Notes under the pieces: model-generated
The model's input: only the letters and a program-made list of their open reading frames with translations
The model's database searches: none
Told to the model about the DNA's origin: nothing
Origin: Promethearchaeota archaeon
GTDB lineage: Archaea > Asgardarchaeota > Lokiarchaeia > Sigynarchaeales > SOKP01
Direction: 5' to 3'
DNA length: 32,489 bases
Assembly (NCBI GenBank): GCA_019894735.1
Contig: JAGXOB010000011.1
Span: 6,400 to 38,888, forward strand
Position numbers and translations under genes: made by a program
Part shown: piece after piece, positions 11,153 through 19,387 of the stretch
How positions within the stretch are numbered: position 1 is the stretch's first letter
How the letters are laid out: each line of letters begins with the position of its first letter

Positions 11153-12427
11153 GTGGTTTTTTTGCTTCAAGATATAAAAAATCTCTATGGAATTGCAAAA
11201 GATAAGTATAATGAGCTTGGAGTTAATACAGATTTAGCGTTAAATGAGCTAAAACAAATTTCATTATCAATCCATTGTTGGCAAGGTGATGATGTTGGTG
11301 GTTTTGAGCGTTCTGACTCTGCAATTACAGGAGGTGGGATTTTAGCAACTGGAGATTATCCGGGTAAAGCAAGAAACATTAAAGAACTTCAGATGGATCT
11401 TAGTAAGACGATTTCATTAATTCCTGGTAACCATCGAATTAATTTACATGCTTCTTATGGAGAATTTAAAGACAAATTTATAGATAGGAACGCAATAAAA
11501 CCGGAACATTTTCAAAATTGGATAAACTGGGCAAAAGAAAAGAATTTAGGGTTAGACTTTAATTCTACACTTTTTTCACACCCGAAAGCTGATACAGGTT
11601 TTACATTGAGCAGCAAATCTTCAGAAATTAGAGATTTTTGGATCGAGCACGTTCAAAAGTGTCGGGAAATAAGTGCCGAAATTGGAAAGCAGTTATGTAA
11701 TCCTGTAATTCACAATCTATGGATCCCTGATGGCTCTAAAGATATTCCCGTGGATAGATCCGGGCATAGAGATTTATTGAAAAAATCGTTAGATCAGATT
11801 TTTGCTAAGAACTATAATCCTAAATATATGATGGATACTCTTGAGGGAAAATTGTTTGGAATAGGAAGTGAGTCATTTGTTGTAGGGAGCCATGATTTTT
11901 ATTTAAGTTACGCAGTGAAGAATAATCTTATGTTAACATTAGATACAGGTCATTTCCACCCTACTGAATCTGTTGCAGATAAAATTAGTGCAATTCTACC
12001 ATTTATTAAGGGATTAATACTTCATATTAGTCGTGGTGTGAGGTGGGATAGCGATCATGTTGTTATTTTAAATGATGATTTAATGAAACTTTCTGAGGAA
12101 ATAATCAGAAGTAAAAATCGTGAAAAAATTCACTTGGGATTAGATTTCTTTGATGCCTCAATTAACCGTCTCGGAGCATGGATTATTGGGGCTAGATCCA
12201 CTTTAAAAAGCCTCTTAAATGCTTTGTTACAACCCTTGGAGCTATTGAAAGAATTTGAGGAAAATAACCAGTTATTTCAAAGATTAGCGTATCTCGAAGA
12301 AATTAAATCTCTCCCACTTGGAGCTGTATGGGATTATTATTGTTACCAACATAATGTACCAGTTGGAAAAGATTGGATTAAAGATGTGGAAGAATATGAA
12401 CGTAATACTCTAGTGAATAGGACATAA
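11153..12427 (+). CDS. rhaA: L-rhamnose isomerase
   Basis: Converts L-rhamnose to L-rhamnulose, the first intracellular step of the pathway. At 424 residues it matches the RhaA family (about 419 in E. coli). The family hallmark SIHCWQGDDVGGFE is near the N terminus. Further matches are TGDYPGKARN, INLHASYGE, HNLWIPDGSKDIPVDRSGHR, DTLEGKLFGIGSESFVVGSH, LTLDTGHFHPTE and SRGVRWDSDHVV, then LGLDFFDASINR; the acidic residues and histidines in these blocks form the two metal sites of the TIM barrel. This is the classical RhaA type, not the Pseudomonas RhaI type. The start is GTG at 11153 or, less likely, TTG at 11162. Its stop is 2 bp from the AOR gene, so the two are surely co-transcribed. Confidence 0.95.
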   Translation: MVFLLQDIKNLYGIAKDKYNELGVNTDLALNELKQISLSIHCWQGDDVGGFERSDSAITGGGILATGDYPGKARNIKELQMDLSKTISLIPGNHRINLHASYGEFKDKFIDRNAIKPEHFQNWINWAKEKNLGLDFNSTLFSHPKADTGFTLSSKSSEIRDFWIEHVQKCREISAEIGKQLCNPVIHNLWIPDGSKDIPVDRSGHRDLLKKSLDQIFAKNYNPKYMMDTLEGKLFGIGSESFVVGSHDFYLSYAVKNNLMLTLDTGHFHPTESVADKISAILPFIKGLILHISRGVRWDSDHVVILNDDLMKLSEEIIRSKNREKIHLGLDFFDASINRLGAWIIGARSTLKSLLNALLQPLELLKEFEENNQLFQRLAYLEEIKSLPLGAVWDYYCYQHNVPVGKDWIKDVEEYERNTLVNRT

Positions 12428-12429
12428 TA

Positions 12430-14217
12430 ATGAAAGGGCTAAATGGTAAAATTCTTGAAGTAGATTTAAATCATGAGAAATCTAATATAGTAGCTATACC
12501 TGAAGAAATAACATTAGATTATATAGGGGGAAGAGGATTAGGAGTAAAACTATTAACTGAAAGACTTCCATTTAAAACTGATCCTTTAAATCCAATAAAT
12601 CTCCTAATTTTTTCAACGGGACCTTTTGGGGGGACTACAGTTCCCACAAATGGACGATTTTCGTTAGTCACGAAATCTCCGTTAACTAATGGAATTTTCT
12701 ATTCTAATTCTGGAGGCTCCTTCGGAATAGTTATGAAAAGGTGTGGATACGATGGAATTTTAATTCAAGGAGCATTAAAGGAACCAGGTTATCTTTTAAT
12801 TGATGATGGAAATGTTTCGATAAAAGGTGCCTCTAAATTATGGGGATATGACACTGAAAAAACGTTAGATGAATTAAAAAAGATCGAGGGTAAAAATACT
12901 AATTCTCTAATGATAGGTCCTGCTGGTGAAAATTTAATCAATATTGCAGCAATAATGAATGATGCCGCAAGGGCGTTTGGCAGAGGTGGCGTTGGAGCAG
13001 TAATGGGTTCTAAAAACCTTAAGGCTATTGTAGTTAAAGGGGGAAATATTAAGGTAGAAATTAATGATCGAGAGTTATTAAAGAAATACGTCAAAGTAGC
13101 GCAAGATAAGATAAAAGTTGTCCCTATTACTCGCTCATCATTACCAATGTTTGGTACTTCAGCTTTAGTTAATGTTATTAATATTCTTGGAATGCTTCCG
13201 ATTAATAATTTTCAAAAGGGTTTTGATGAGAGAGTTACTCAAGTTAGCGGTGAGGAAATAAACAGAAAATTAACTCAAGAACACGAGGGTTGTTATGCGT
13301 GTCCAATAAGATGTGGAAGATTAACAAAAGCAGGTGATATGAAAGGTAAAGGTCCGGAATATGAATCTGTATGGGCTCTTGGGCCAAATCTTGGTATTTA
13401 TGATTTAATCACGGTTACTCAAGCAAATTATTTATGCAATAAATATGGAATAGATACTATATCTTGTGGTGGAAGTATTGCTTGTGCTATGGAGCTACAG
13501 GAAAAGGGACTACTAACCGATTCTTCTCTAAAATTTGGAAACGACAGCATTCTTAAAGAATTAGTTAAAAAAATTGCTTTAAAGGAGGGTATTGGAGCTC
13601 AAATCGGTGAGGGTTCAAGAATTTTATCCAAAAACTATAACTCTGAAGAATTTGCTATACATGTTAAAGGCTTAGAGCTACCTGCCTATGATCCAAGAGG
13701 AGCTATTGGACATGCATTGGGTTATGCTACATCTAATAGAGGAGGTTGTCACCTTACTGGATATATGGCTTCTTTAGAAATTTTTGCGGCACCAAAAAAA
13801 ATCGATAGATTTACTGTAGCCGGAAAACCGGACTTGTTGGTATTAAAACAAAATCAGAAAGCTATAGAAGACAGTTTAGTGATTTGCGCTTTCGCGGGTT
13901 GGGCTCTAGGACTTGATTATTACGCTCGATTTATGAAAGCTATTTCAGGAATAGAGTATGATGTAATGAAACTTCTTGAAATCGGAGAAAGAATATATAA
14001 CCTAGAAAGGATTTTTAATATAAGAGAAGGATTAGGCAAAAAAGACGACAATTTGCCACCAAGATTTACAAAAGTTCCCTTTAAGGATGGTATTTCGAAA
14101 GGGCATGTTGTACCGTTAGAAAAAATGTTAGAACAGTACTATTATGTACGGGGTTGGGATAAAGATGGAGTTCCAAAACCAGAATTGTTAAAGAAGCTTG
14201 GTATTAAACATATTTAA
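12430..14217 (+). CDS. AOR-family aldehyde:ferredoxin oxidoreductase, probably for lactaldehyde
   Basis: Oxidises an aldehyde to its acid and passes two electrons to ferredoxin, using a tungsten (or molybdenum) bis-pterin cofactor and one [4Fe-4S] cluster. The 595-residue protein has the AOR N domain (LEVDLNHEKSN, YIGGRGLGVKLL, STGPFGGTTVPTNGRF, GRGGVGAVMGSKNLKAIVVKG). The cluster cysteines are C288, C291 and C295 (CYACPIRCG) plus probably C486; the first three have the same numbers as I recall for Pyrococcus furiosus AOR. GPEYESVWALGPN and the pterin-binding segment near GHALGYATSNRGGCH are also typical. It lies 2 bp after rhaA and 19 bp before the aldolase that would make lactaldehyde, so L-lactaldehyde to L-lactate is the inferred reaction. 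The family is certain; the substrate is inference. Confidence 0.93.
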   Translation: MKGLNGKILEVDLNHEKSNIVAIPEEITLDYIGGRGLGVKLLTERLPFKTDPLNPINLLIFSTGPFGGTTVPTNGRFSLVTKSPLTNGIFYSNSGGSFGIVMKRCGYDGILIQGALKEPGYLLIDDGNVSIKGASKLWGYDTEKTLDELKKIEGKNTNSLMIGPAGENLINIAAIMNDAARAFGRGGVGAVMGSKNLKAIVVKGGNIKVEINDRELLKKYVKVAQDKIKVVPITRSSLPMFGTSALVNVINILGMLPINNFQKGFDERVTQVSGEEINRKLTQEHEGCYACPIRCGRLTKAGDMKGKGPEYESVWALGPNLGIYDLITVTQANYLCNKYGIDTISCGGSIACAMELQEKGLLTDSSLKFGNDSILKELVKKIALKEGIGAQIGEGSRILSKNYNSEEFAIHVKGLELPAYDPRGAIGHALGYATSNRGGCHLTGYMASLEIFAAPKKIDRFTVAGKPDLLVLKQNQKAIEDSLVICAFAGWALGLDYYARFMKAISGIEYDVMKLLEIGERIYNLERIFNIREGLGKKDDNLPPRFTKVPFKDGISKGHVVPLEKMLEQYYYVRGWDKDGVPKPELLKKLGIKHI

Positions 14218-14223
14218 TATAAT

Positions 14224-14230
14224 AAGGTTG
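14224..14230 (+). promoter_or_regulatory. Shine-Dalgarno-like sequence of the aldolase gene
   Basis: AAGGTTG lies 6 bp before ATG at 14237 and supports that start over the upstream in-frame TTG at 14198, which lies inside the AOR gene. Confidence 0.35.
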
Positions 14231-14236
14231 AATGTT

Positions 14237-14851
14237 ATGGTTGTTGATGAATCAATATATAAGATTTTCAAAAACATTGGAAAGCATTTAGTAAGACATG
14301 GATATAATACCTCACACTCAGGGAATATTTCCATTAGGAGTGGAGGAAAGATTATTATTAAAAGAAGAGCAGCAATGTTAGGGGACTTGCAATTAGAAGA
14401 TTTGGTAGTGAGTGACTTAAAAGAGGAAGACTCAAGTTCACTCATCGCCAGCACCGAACTTGGGGTTCACAGAGCCATCTACTTAGAAACTGATGCAATG
14501 GCTGTGATTCACGCTCATAATCCTTATTGTGTAGCATTATCTTTAATTGAAGATGAGATAACTTGTATCGATGCTGAAGGATTTGCGTTGTATAAAAAAA
14601 TTCCAATTATTGATGTAGAAATACCCGCTGGAGCATATTATACTTCAATTGAAGTACCCAAAATGCTTAAAAACTATCCCTTTGTTATAGTGAGAGGGCA
14701 TGGTATTTTTGCTAAGGGGATGACATTAGAGGACGCATTACAATATGTTACTGGAGCAGAACAATCAGCTCATATAAGATATCTTACTTTAATGACTGGA
14801 AAACCCTTAAAAAGAGATTTTTCAAAAGAAAAAGATTTCTCAAGTTGGTAA
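14237..14851 (+). CDS. Class II aldolase, L-fuculose/L-rhamnulose 1-phosphate aldolase type
   Basis: Predicted to cleave L-rhamnulose 1-phosphate into dihydroxyacetone phosphate and L-lactaldehyde, using zinc. The 204-residue protein is of the compact FucA-like class II aldolase/adducin fold. HSGNISIRSGGKIIIK is the phosphate-binding N-terminal block. STELGVHRAIY carries the catalytic-type glutamate, HAHNPYCVAL carries two zinc-binding histidines, and VRGHGIFAKG carries the third. It is shorter than E. coli RhaD (about 274 residues) and closer to FucA in length, so sequence alone does not settle fuculose- versus rhamnulose-phosphate. Its place in an operon with rhaA and AOR, near rhaB, favours rhamnulose 1-phosphate. 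I chose ATG 14237 because the longer TTG form overlaps AOR and adds residues unlike the family. Confidence 0.88.
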   Translation: MVVDESIYKIFKNIGKHLVRHGYNTSHSGNISIRSGGKIIIKRRAAMLGDLQLEDLVVSDLKEEDSSSLIASTELGVHRAIYLETDAMAVIHAHNPYCVALSLIEDEITCIDAEGFALYKKIPIIDVEIPAGAYYTSIEVPKMLKNYPFVIVRGHGIFAKGMTLEDALQYVTGAEQSAHIRYLTLMTGKPLKRDFSKEKDFSSW

Positions 14852-14861
14852 TTAGAAACAT

Positions 14862-16346
14862 CTAATTAATTTCATCCCAAGCTTTTCTCACTCTAGACAT
14901 TGGGTCTTCTTCTACTTTTGGTGAAATTCCTAAAATCATCGTAGAACGTTTATTTATATCATAAGTAGGCCACTCTGGTATACCAGCATGATTTGGATTT
15001 CCTGTTCGGGCAAAAGAAAGCCAAGTATCCATCATAATTTTAGACAATTTTTCTGAATCTTCATCAATTTTTATTGCTTCTTTATATGCTTCAGAATTTA
15101 TTGCACCGAATATAAATGGTATTTCAAGTGTGTGAAATGCCGTTCCAGATACAAGAGATTCGTATGAGAAGATATAATTATAGATATTAGATTGATTATT
15201 CAAATGGGCTTCTATTTGGTGTATCGTAGGAATTGTAAACATGGAATCTGAAAGAAGTGCACTCCAATATTTATACATATTAGTTTGAGAATCCAATCCC
15301 ATAGACTCATAAACCATACCCAACTGAGTTAATTTCTCTTCATTTACTCCATGTCGATTTAACATAGATTTCAATATTTTAACAACTCCCTTTTTCGCAT
15401 CCTCAGTTGCTTGGTTAATAAATGAAAAAACTATTCCAATTTCATCTTCGTTCCAACCTAGGATTACTGGAACTTTTGCCGCTTTCCCTTGTCTTATTAG
15501 TTCTATTGGTTGATCAGGAATTATTTTTCCGTCGATAAAGGGTCTAAATGGGTTTTCTTTATCATCAATTACAGTTCCTGATATCTTTTTTTGCGATCTT
15601 ATTAGTTTTTTAATAGGAACTTCTCGTAATTTTTCAACATCACCATTCTCAATTCGTAGTTTTAATAGAAGTTCTTCGGCACCATTTCTTGAATTTGTTC
15701 CTTGAAATGATATCGGATTAGCGACTCCACTTTGGACTATAGCTTTATTTATTAGATCTCGTGACTCTGGGATTGAGAGCAGAATTACAACGGATTCCCC
15801 TCCTGCAGATTCGCCGAAGATTGTAACGTTATTCGGATCCCCTCCAAAAGATTTAATATTCTCTTGAACCCATTTTAATGCAGCTATTTGATCTAATATA
15901 CCGATATTTGGGGTCACATTTGGCAAATCTAGGAATCCTAAAGCGCCTAATCTGTAATTGAAGTTCACAACAACAACATCACCATAGGAAGCAAGCCTTG
16001 CTCCGTTAAATCGATCTCTTATGCTCCCACCAATAAGGAAAGCACCTCCATGAACCCAAAACATAACGGGTCTTTCTTTTTCATCTGCGGAAGGCGTCCA
16101 AATATTCAAATATAAGCAGTCTTCATTCTCTTCATGATTTAGAGGAGGAATTTCTTCGTAACCCTGAGGAGCAATTGGTCCAAATTTGGTTGTATCCTTA
16201 ATCTCATCCCATTTTTCCAAACTTTGAGGTCCTTTAAATCTTAGACCAGCAACCGGTGGCTTAGCGTATGGAATACCAAGAAAAGATTGAAATTTATCCT
16301 CTTGATTGCCTTTTATTTTGCCATTTTTTGTTGTAACTATAACCAT
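14862..16346 (-). CDS. Type-B carboxylesterase (alpha/beta hydrolase)
   Basis: Hydrolyses carboxylic esters. The 494-residue protein is of the PnbA/cholinesterase-like family. It starts VIVTTKNGKIKG and continues FLGIPYAKPPVAGLRFKGP. The oxyanion-hole region is VMFWVHGGAFLIGG, the nucleophile is S180 in FGESAGGES, the acid is probably the glutamate in GWNEDEIG, and the histidine lies in GTAFHTLEIPFIFG. The ECLYLNIW-type motif reads DCLYLNIWTP. There is no signal peptide. ATG at 16346 is preferred over TTG at 16361 because TGAGGGAT just upstream is a Shine-Dalgarno sequence. It ends 10 bp from the convergent aldolase gene. In this sugar locus it might remove acetyl or feruloyl groups from oligosaccharides, but that is a guess from context. 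Confidence 0.9.
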   Translation of the reverse strand: MVIVTTKNGKIKGNQEDKFQSFLGIPYAKPPVAGLRFKGPQSLEKWDEIKDTTKFGPIAPQGYEEIPPLNHEENEDCLYLNIWTPSADEKERPVMFWVHGGAFLIGGSIRDRFNGARLASYGDVVVVNFNYRLGALGFLDLPNVTPNIGILDQIAALKWVQENIKSFGGDPNNVTIFGESAGGESVVILLSIPESRDLINKAIVQSGVANPISFQGTNSRNGAEELLLKLRIENGDVEKLREVPIKKLIRSQKKISGTVIDDKENPFRPFIDGKIIPDQPIELIRQGKAAKVPVILGWNEDEIGIVFSFINQATEDAKKGVVKILKSMLNRHGVNEEKLTQLGMVYESMGLDSQTNMYKYWSALLSDSMFTIPTIHQIEAHLNNQSNIYNYIFSYESLVSGTAFHTLEIPFIFGAINSEAYKEAIKIDEDSEKLSKIMMDTWLSFARTGNPNHAGIPEWPTYDINKRSTMILGISPKVEEDPMSRVRKAWDEIN

Positions 16347-16352
16347 ATAAAT

Positions 16353-16360
16353 ATCCCTCA
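16353..16360 (-). promoter_or_regulatory. Shine-Dalgarno sequence of the carboxylesterase gene
   Basis: TGAGGGAT on the minus strand, 6 bp before ATG at 16346, decides between this ATG and a TTG that overlaps the ribosome-binding sequence. Confidence 0.45.
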
Positions 16361-16376
16361 AAAGAAATGTTCAAAT

Positions 16377-16394
16377 TAATATTAATTAATATTA
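16377..16394. repeat. 18-bp perfect palindrome between divergent genes
   Basis: TAATATTAATTAATATTA is identical to its reverse complement. It lies 31 bp upstream of the carboxylesterase ATG in the 152 bp region shared with the divergent deacetylase gene. It could be an operator or part of the promoter, but in DNA this AT-rich such symmetry can arise by chance. Confidence 0.35.
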
Positions 16395-16498
16395 TTTAAG
16401 TTTTTAAATTTCCAGAAATAATTAAAATTCTCGTTAATTTTTACATGATATAGAAATAGTAGAAGCGATGAAGGGTAAAGTTAGAGGGTATCAGAATA

Positions 16499-17395
16499 AT
16501 GAATAAAACTAAATTAATAGAAAAGCTTGGTTTTGAAACCGACGATAAGGTTGTGATTTTTCACATTGACGATGTAGGGTTTTCTCACTCTTCAAATCTA
16601 GCTACTTTTGAATGTTTGGATTTTGGTGTCGCTAGTTGCGGATCAGTAATAGTCCCTGCGCCTTGGTTTTTAGAAGCAGCATCAATATGTAAAAAACAAC
16701 CTTCTTACGATATGGGAGTACATTTATCTCTTACGTGTGAATACGATTTTTATAGATGGCGAGCGTTGAGCAGCGTGGATCCTAAAACGGGGTTACTTGA
16801 CTCAGAAAGATCGCTATGGCGCACTGCTGAGGAAGCGGTTGCTAATGTAAATCCTCAAGCAGCAGAAATAGAAATGCGTACTCAAGTTCAAACAGCACTT
16901 GATAGTGGTATTGATGTCACACATATAGACACACATATGGGAACCGTTATGGATCCTAAATTCTTACCTTCTTATTTAAAAATAGCTCGCGAATTTAAAG
17001 TTGCTGCGTTTTTACCTCGAGCATCAAGAGAGGATCTTGAAAATAATGGTTTTGGACACCTTGCTGATGTGTTTTTAACCATGTTTGATAAATTAGAAAA
17101 AAGTGGAACTCCCATTCTCGATTACATGATTATTGATACTATGGGAGAGAGCCCAAATAAAACAGATTACTATTGTAAAAGATTAAGCAAAATTAAGCCC
17201 GGGATCACGCATTTTTTGTTTCACGCTGCGAAAATGAGCACAGAATTAAACGCAATAGTCCCTGAAACTGCAAAATGGCGAGATCTGGATTACCAAGCAT
17301 TTACAGATCCCAAAATTAAAGAATGTGTCGAAAAAAACAATTTAAAGATTATTGGATATAGAGAAATCCGTGATATTGTTAGAAAGGGATTATAA
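16499..17395 (+). CDS. ChbG/YdjC-family carbohydrate deacetylase
   Basis: Members of this family remove an acetyl group from N-acetylated sugars such as diacetylchitobiose, using one metal ion. The 298-residue protein has the expected metal motif: D24-D25 in FHIDDVGFS, and H142 and H146 in THIDTHMGT. GVHLSLTCEYDFYRWR provides a further conserved histidine (H75). Late in the protein, ITHFLFHAAK is the typical closing block. The aspartates and histidines needed for activity are therefore present. It is divergent from the carboxylesterase gene, and its stop codon directly abuts that of the convergent DUF3604 gene. With the GH20 hexosaminidase 2 kb away it suggests handling of N-acetylated oligosaccharides; the exact substrate is not readable. 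Confidence 0.88.
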   Translation: MNKTKLIEKLGFETDDKVVIFHIDDVGFSHSSNLATFECLDFGVASCGSVIVPAPWFLEAASICKKQPSYDMGVHLSLTCEYDFYRWRALSSVDPKTGLLDSERSLWRTAEEAVANVNPQAAEIEMRTQVQTALDSGIDVTHIDTHMGTVMDPKFLPSYLKIAREFKVAAFLPRASREDLENNGFGHLADVFLTMFDKLEKSGTPILDYMIIDTMGESPNKTDYYCKRLSKIKPGITHFLFHAAKMSTELNAIVPETAKWRDLDYQAFTDPKIKECVEKNNLKIIGYREIRDIVRKGL

Positions 17396-19375
17396 TCATC
17401 TATCATTGTAATTTACCCAGATAGGAGAAGTCCAACCTCTTTCTCCATCGAATTGGGTTGCTCGAATGTAATAATATGCATTTTCCCCTTTTTTTAAACC
17501 TGTATCTTCGTACCCGAACTTGATGCGATCGTTTGTTGGAACCCTGATTGCTATTACTTCACCGTTCTTTATGAGTTCTACGCTTTCCAATTTACCCGTT
17601 CCACACACAGTCGCAATTATTAGGGGATGTTTAGATATATCTATTTGTTGTCCCATTAAAGTAGATTCGGTCCTAATTTTCATCCACATTCTTGCTCCAG
17701 TAGTAGCATAGCACTTCCGTTCGTTCAAATTCTTGATCAAATCTTTAGAATCCAGCTTATCAGAAAATATAGCAGCAATTCCGGGTTTATATCTTAGGAT
17801 TGGTACCAAATTTTTCATCTTATCTTGTCCTACCGGGCACCCAGGATGCGAATAGTGATCATCCCCTCCCCCTATGAATCCTAATTTGATTCCTTTATTT
17901 AGCGCCCATATTACGCTCCCCTTTTTCTTGTTGTTCACTAAAGGTCTGTAATTTCCGTTTTTCGACTCGCTTGAGCCATGAGATGAATAAATCTCAACAA
18001 CTTTTTCCATTTCATTATCTACTTCGGTCCAAGACGTACCCATTACAAAACTTAGTGGCGTATGAGAAATTATAGCACATTCTATTCCTTTTAGTGATTT
18101 ATATAATTGATGTTGAAAACATCCGTTTTCGGATGAATAATCAATTAGGGGAGCGTCCTCAGCGTTTTGAAGAGGAAATAATATGACTTTATCAGATATT
18201 GATTCATATGGGCTCTTTAATTTAGTAGCAGCCGTAACGTAGTAATTTCGTCCAGACCACTCATAAGCGGGAATTGCCACGAAGTCTTCACTGCTCCAAT
18301 CCTTGCATAAACTAATCAGAGAATTCCATATCGTCTTATTATATGGAAAAGATATGTTTGTTCGACCCTCCATGAATTCATTATTTCTTTGGTTTAAATG
18401 ATCTCCTAGGGCAGCAAAATCGTGGAGCACGACATTTTTCGCGTAGTGAAAAGCATCCTTTCCTGTCCCGATGCCATCTGAGAACTCTCGAGTATGTATG
18501 TGTGTGTCCCCCCAATACAGATTATTCTTAATATCTTTATCCCTAACGATTGGATTAGAACTTCCAGATATAGTGTTACACCTAACATACAATTTCCCAA
18601 TATTAGACTCTAATTCGGGAACGGTAGGAAATAGGTTGTACCCCGTATTGTATTGTAATAGGGTTGATCTTTTTGAAGTTTCTGTGCTTCCATCCTTAAA
18701 CTTTAGTTTGTGCTTAATTTTGACATATCCTTTTTCTAAAATAGCTAATTTAGGATATATCAAGCTCTCATCGCCGCTAATTTCAACTTCTCCGCTAAAT
18801 TTATTATCCCTATTTCCAAATTTATCTAAGGCCACTATTTCAATATCTACTGGTTTTTCATGATAAACTGTGGGAATTTTAACTAAGAAAAAAGTAGCAT
18901 TATCTGAAAGCATTGAAATATATCTAATCCCGATTCTGGAAAATAATTTTTCATTAGGGCGTTTCACATCTAAAGCACAGTATACTTTATCAATATAAGC
19001 CACATCACCTGCTGTTCCTATTGAGTTTGGAGAATTGTAATTAAATTCAACATTATCTCCAGAATTCATTGGTTCGCTTATCAGGAATCCTATCATTATA
19101 CTAGAACGAGTCTTCTTAGTTTTACCGCTTACAGAGGATTTCACTGAGCAAAAATCGTTCTTTAGGTTAATTGGTTCCCATCCATAAGGAATTACGAATC
19201 TAAAAAAGGTGCGACGAGGACAATCCTTCTTGGATGTTAAACTTATTTTTATTGAGGCTTTACTATTAACTACATATTCGTTTTTGACATCAAATTCAAT
19301 ATCAAATGAGTCATCCACTTTCTCTCTGTAATCGAAATATTCTCTTCCATTTTCACTTAATACCAAAACTATCAT
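17396..19375 (-). CDS. DUF3604 family protein (PHP-like metal-dependent domain)
   Basis: The function is not established. The N-terminal half (about residues 1-270) looks like beta-sandwich domains, with many alternating hydrophobic strands and no catalytic motif. The C-terminal half carries the DUF3604 metal-binding pattern: YWGDTHIHTREFSDGIGTG, FAALGDHLNQR, FVAIPAYEWSGRNYYVTA, EIYSSHGSSES, LGFIGGGDDHYSHPGCP and KCYATTGARMWM. These histidines and aspartates resemble those of PHP phosphoesterases, so a metal-dependent hydrolase is plausible. There is no signal peptide. The start codon lies 12 bp after the GH20 stop on the same strand, so the two genes are probably one operon and the substrate may be sugar-related. 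It is 659 residues long, in the normal range for the family. Confidence 0.85.
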   Translation of the reverse strand: MIVLVLSENGREYFDYREKVDDSFDIEFDVKNEYVVNSKASIKISLTSKKDCPRRTFFRFVIPYGWEPINLKNDFCSVKSSVSGKTKKTRSSIMIGFLISEPMNSGDNVEFNYNSPNSIGTAGDVAYIDKVYCALDVKRPNEKLFSRIGIRYISMLSDNATFFLVKIPTVYHEKPVDIEIVALDKFGNRDNKFSGEVEISGDESLIYPKLAILEKGYVKIKHKLKFKDGSTETSKRSTLLQYNTGYNLFPTVPELESNIGKLYVRCNTISGSSNPIVRDKDIKNNLYWGDTHIHTREFSDGIGTGKDAFHYAKNVVLHDFAALGDHLNQRNNEFMEGRTNISFPYNKTIWNSLISLCKDWSSEDFVAIPAYEWSGRNYYVTAATKLKSPYESISDKVILFPLQNAEDAPLIDYSSENGCFQHQLYKSLKGIECAIISHTPLSFVMGTSWTEVDNEMEKVVEIYSSHGSSESKNGNYRPLVNNKKKGSVIWALNKGIKLGFIGGGDDHYSHPGCPVGQDKMKNLVPILRYKPGIAAIFSDKLDSKDLIKNLNERKCYATTGARMWMKIRTESTLMGQQIDISKHPLIIATVCGTGKLESVELIKNGEVIAIRVPTNDRIKFGYEDTGLKKGENAYYYIRATQFDGERGWTSPIWVNYNDR

Positions 19376-19387
19376 CTATAATTTTTT

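Noticed and set aside
14198..14236. A TTG start giving a longer aldolase that overlaps the AOR gene
   Set aside because: The extra 13 residues do not look like the family, and ATG at 14237 has a Shine-Dalgarno-like AAGGTTG in front.
5288..14851. A rhamnose mutarotase (RhaM) or a rhamnose regulator inside the island
   Set aside because: No frame with such motifs is present; all gaps in the island after rhaB are shorter than 150 bp.
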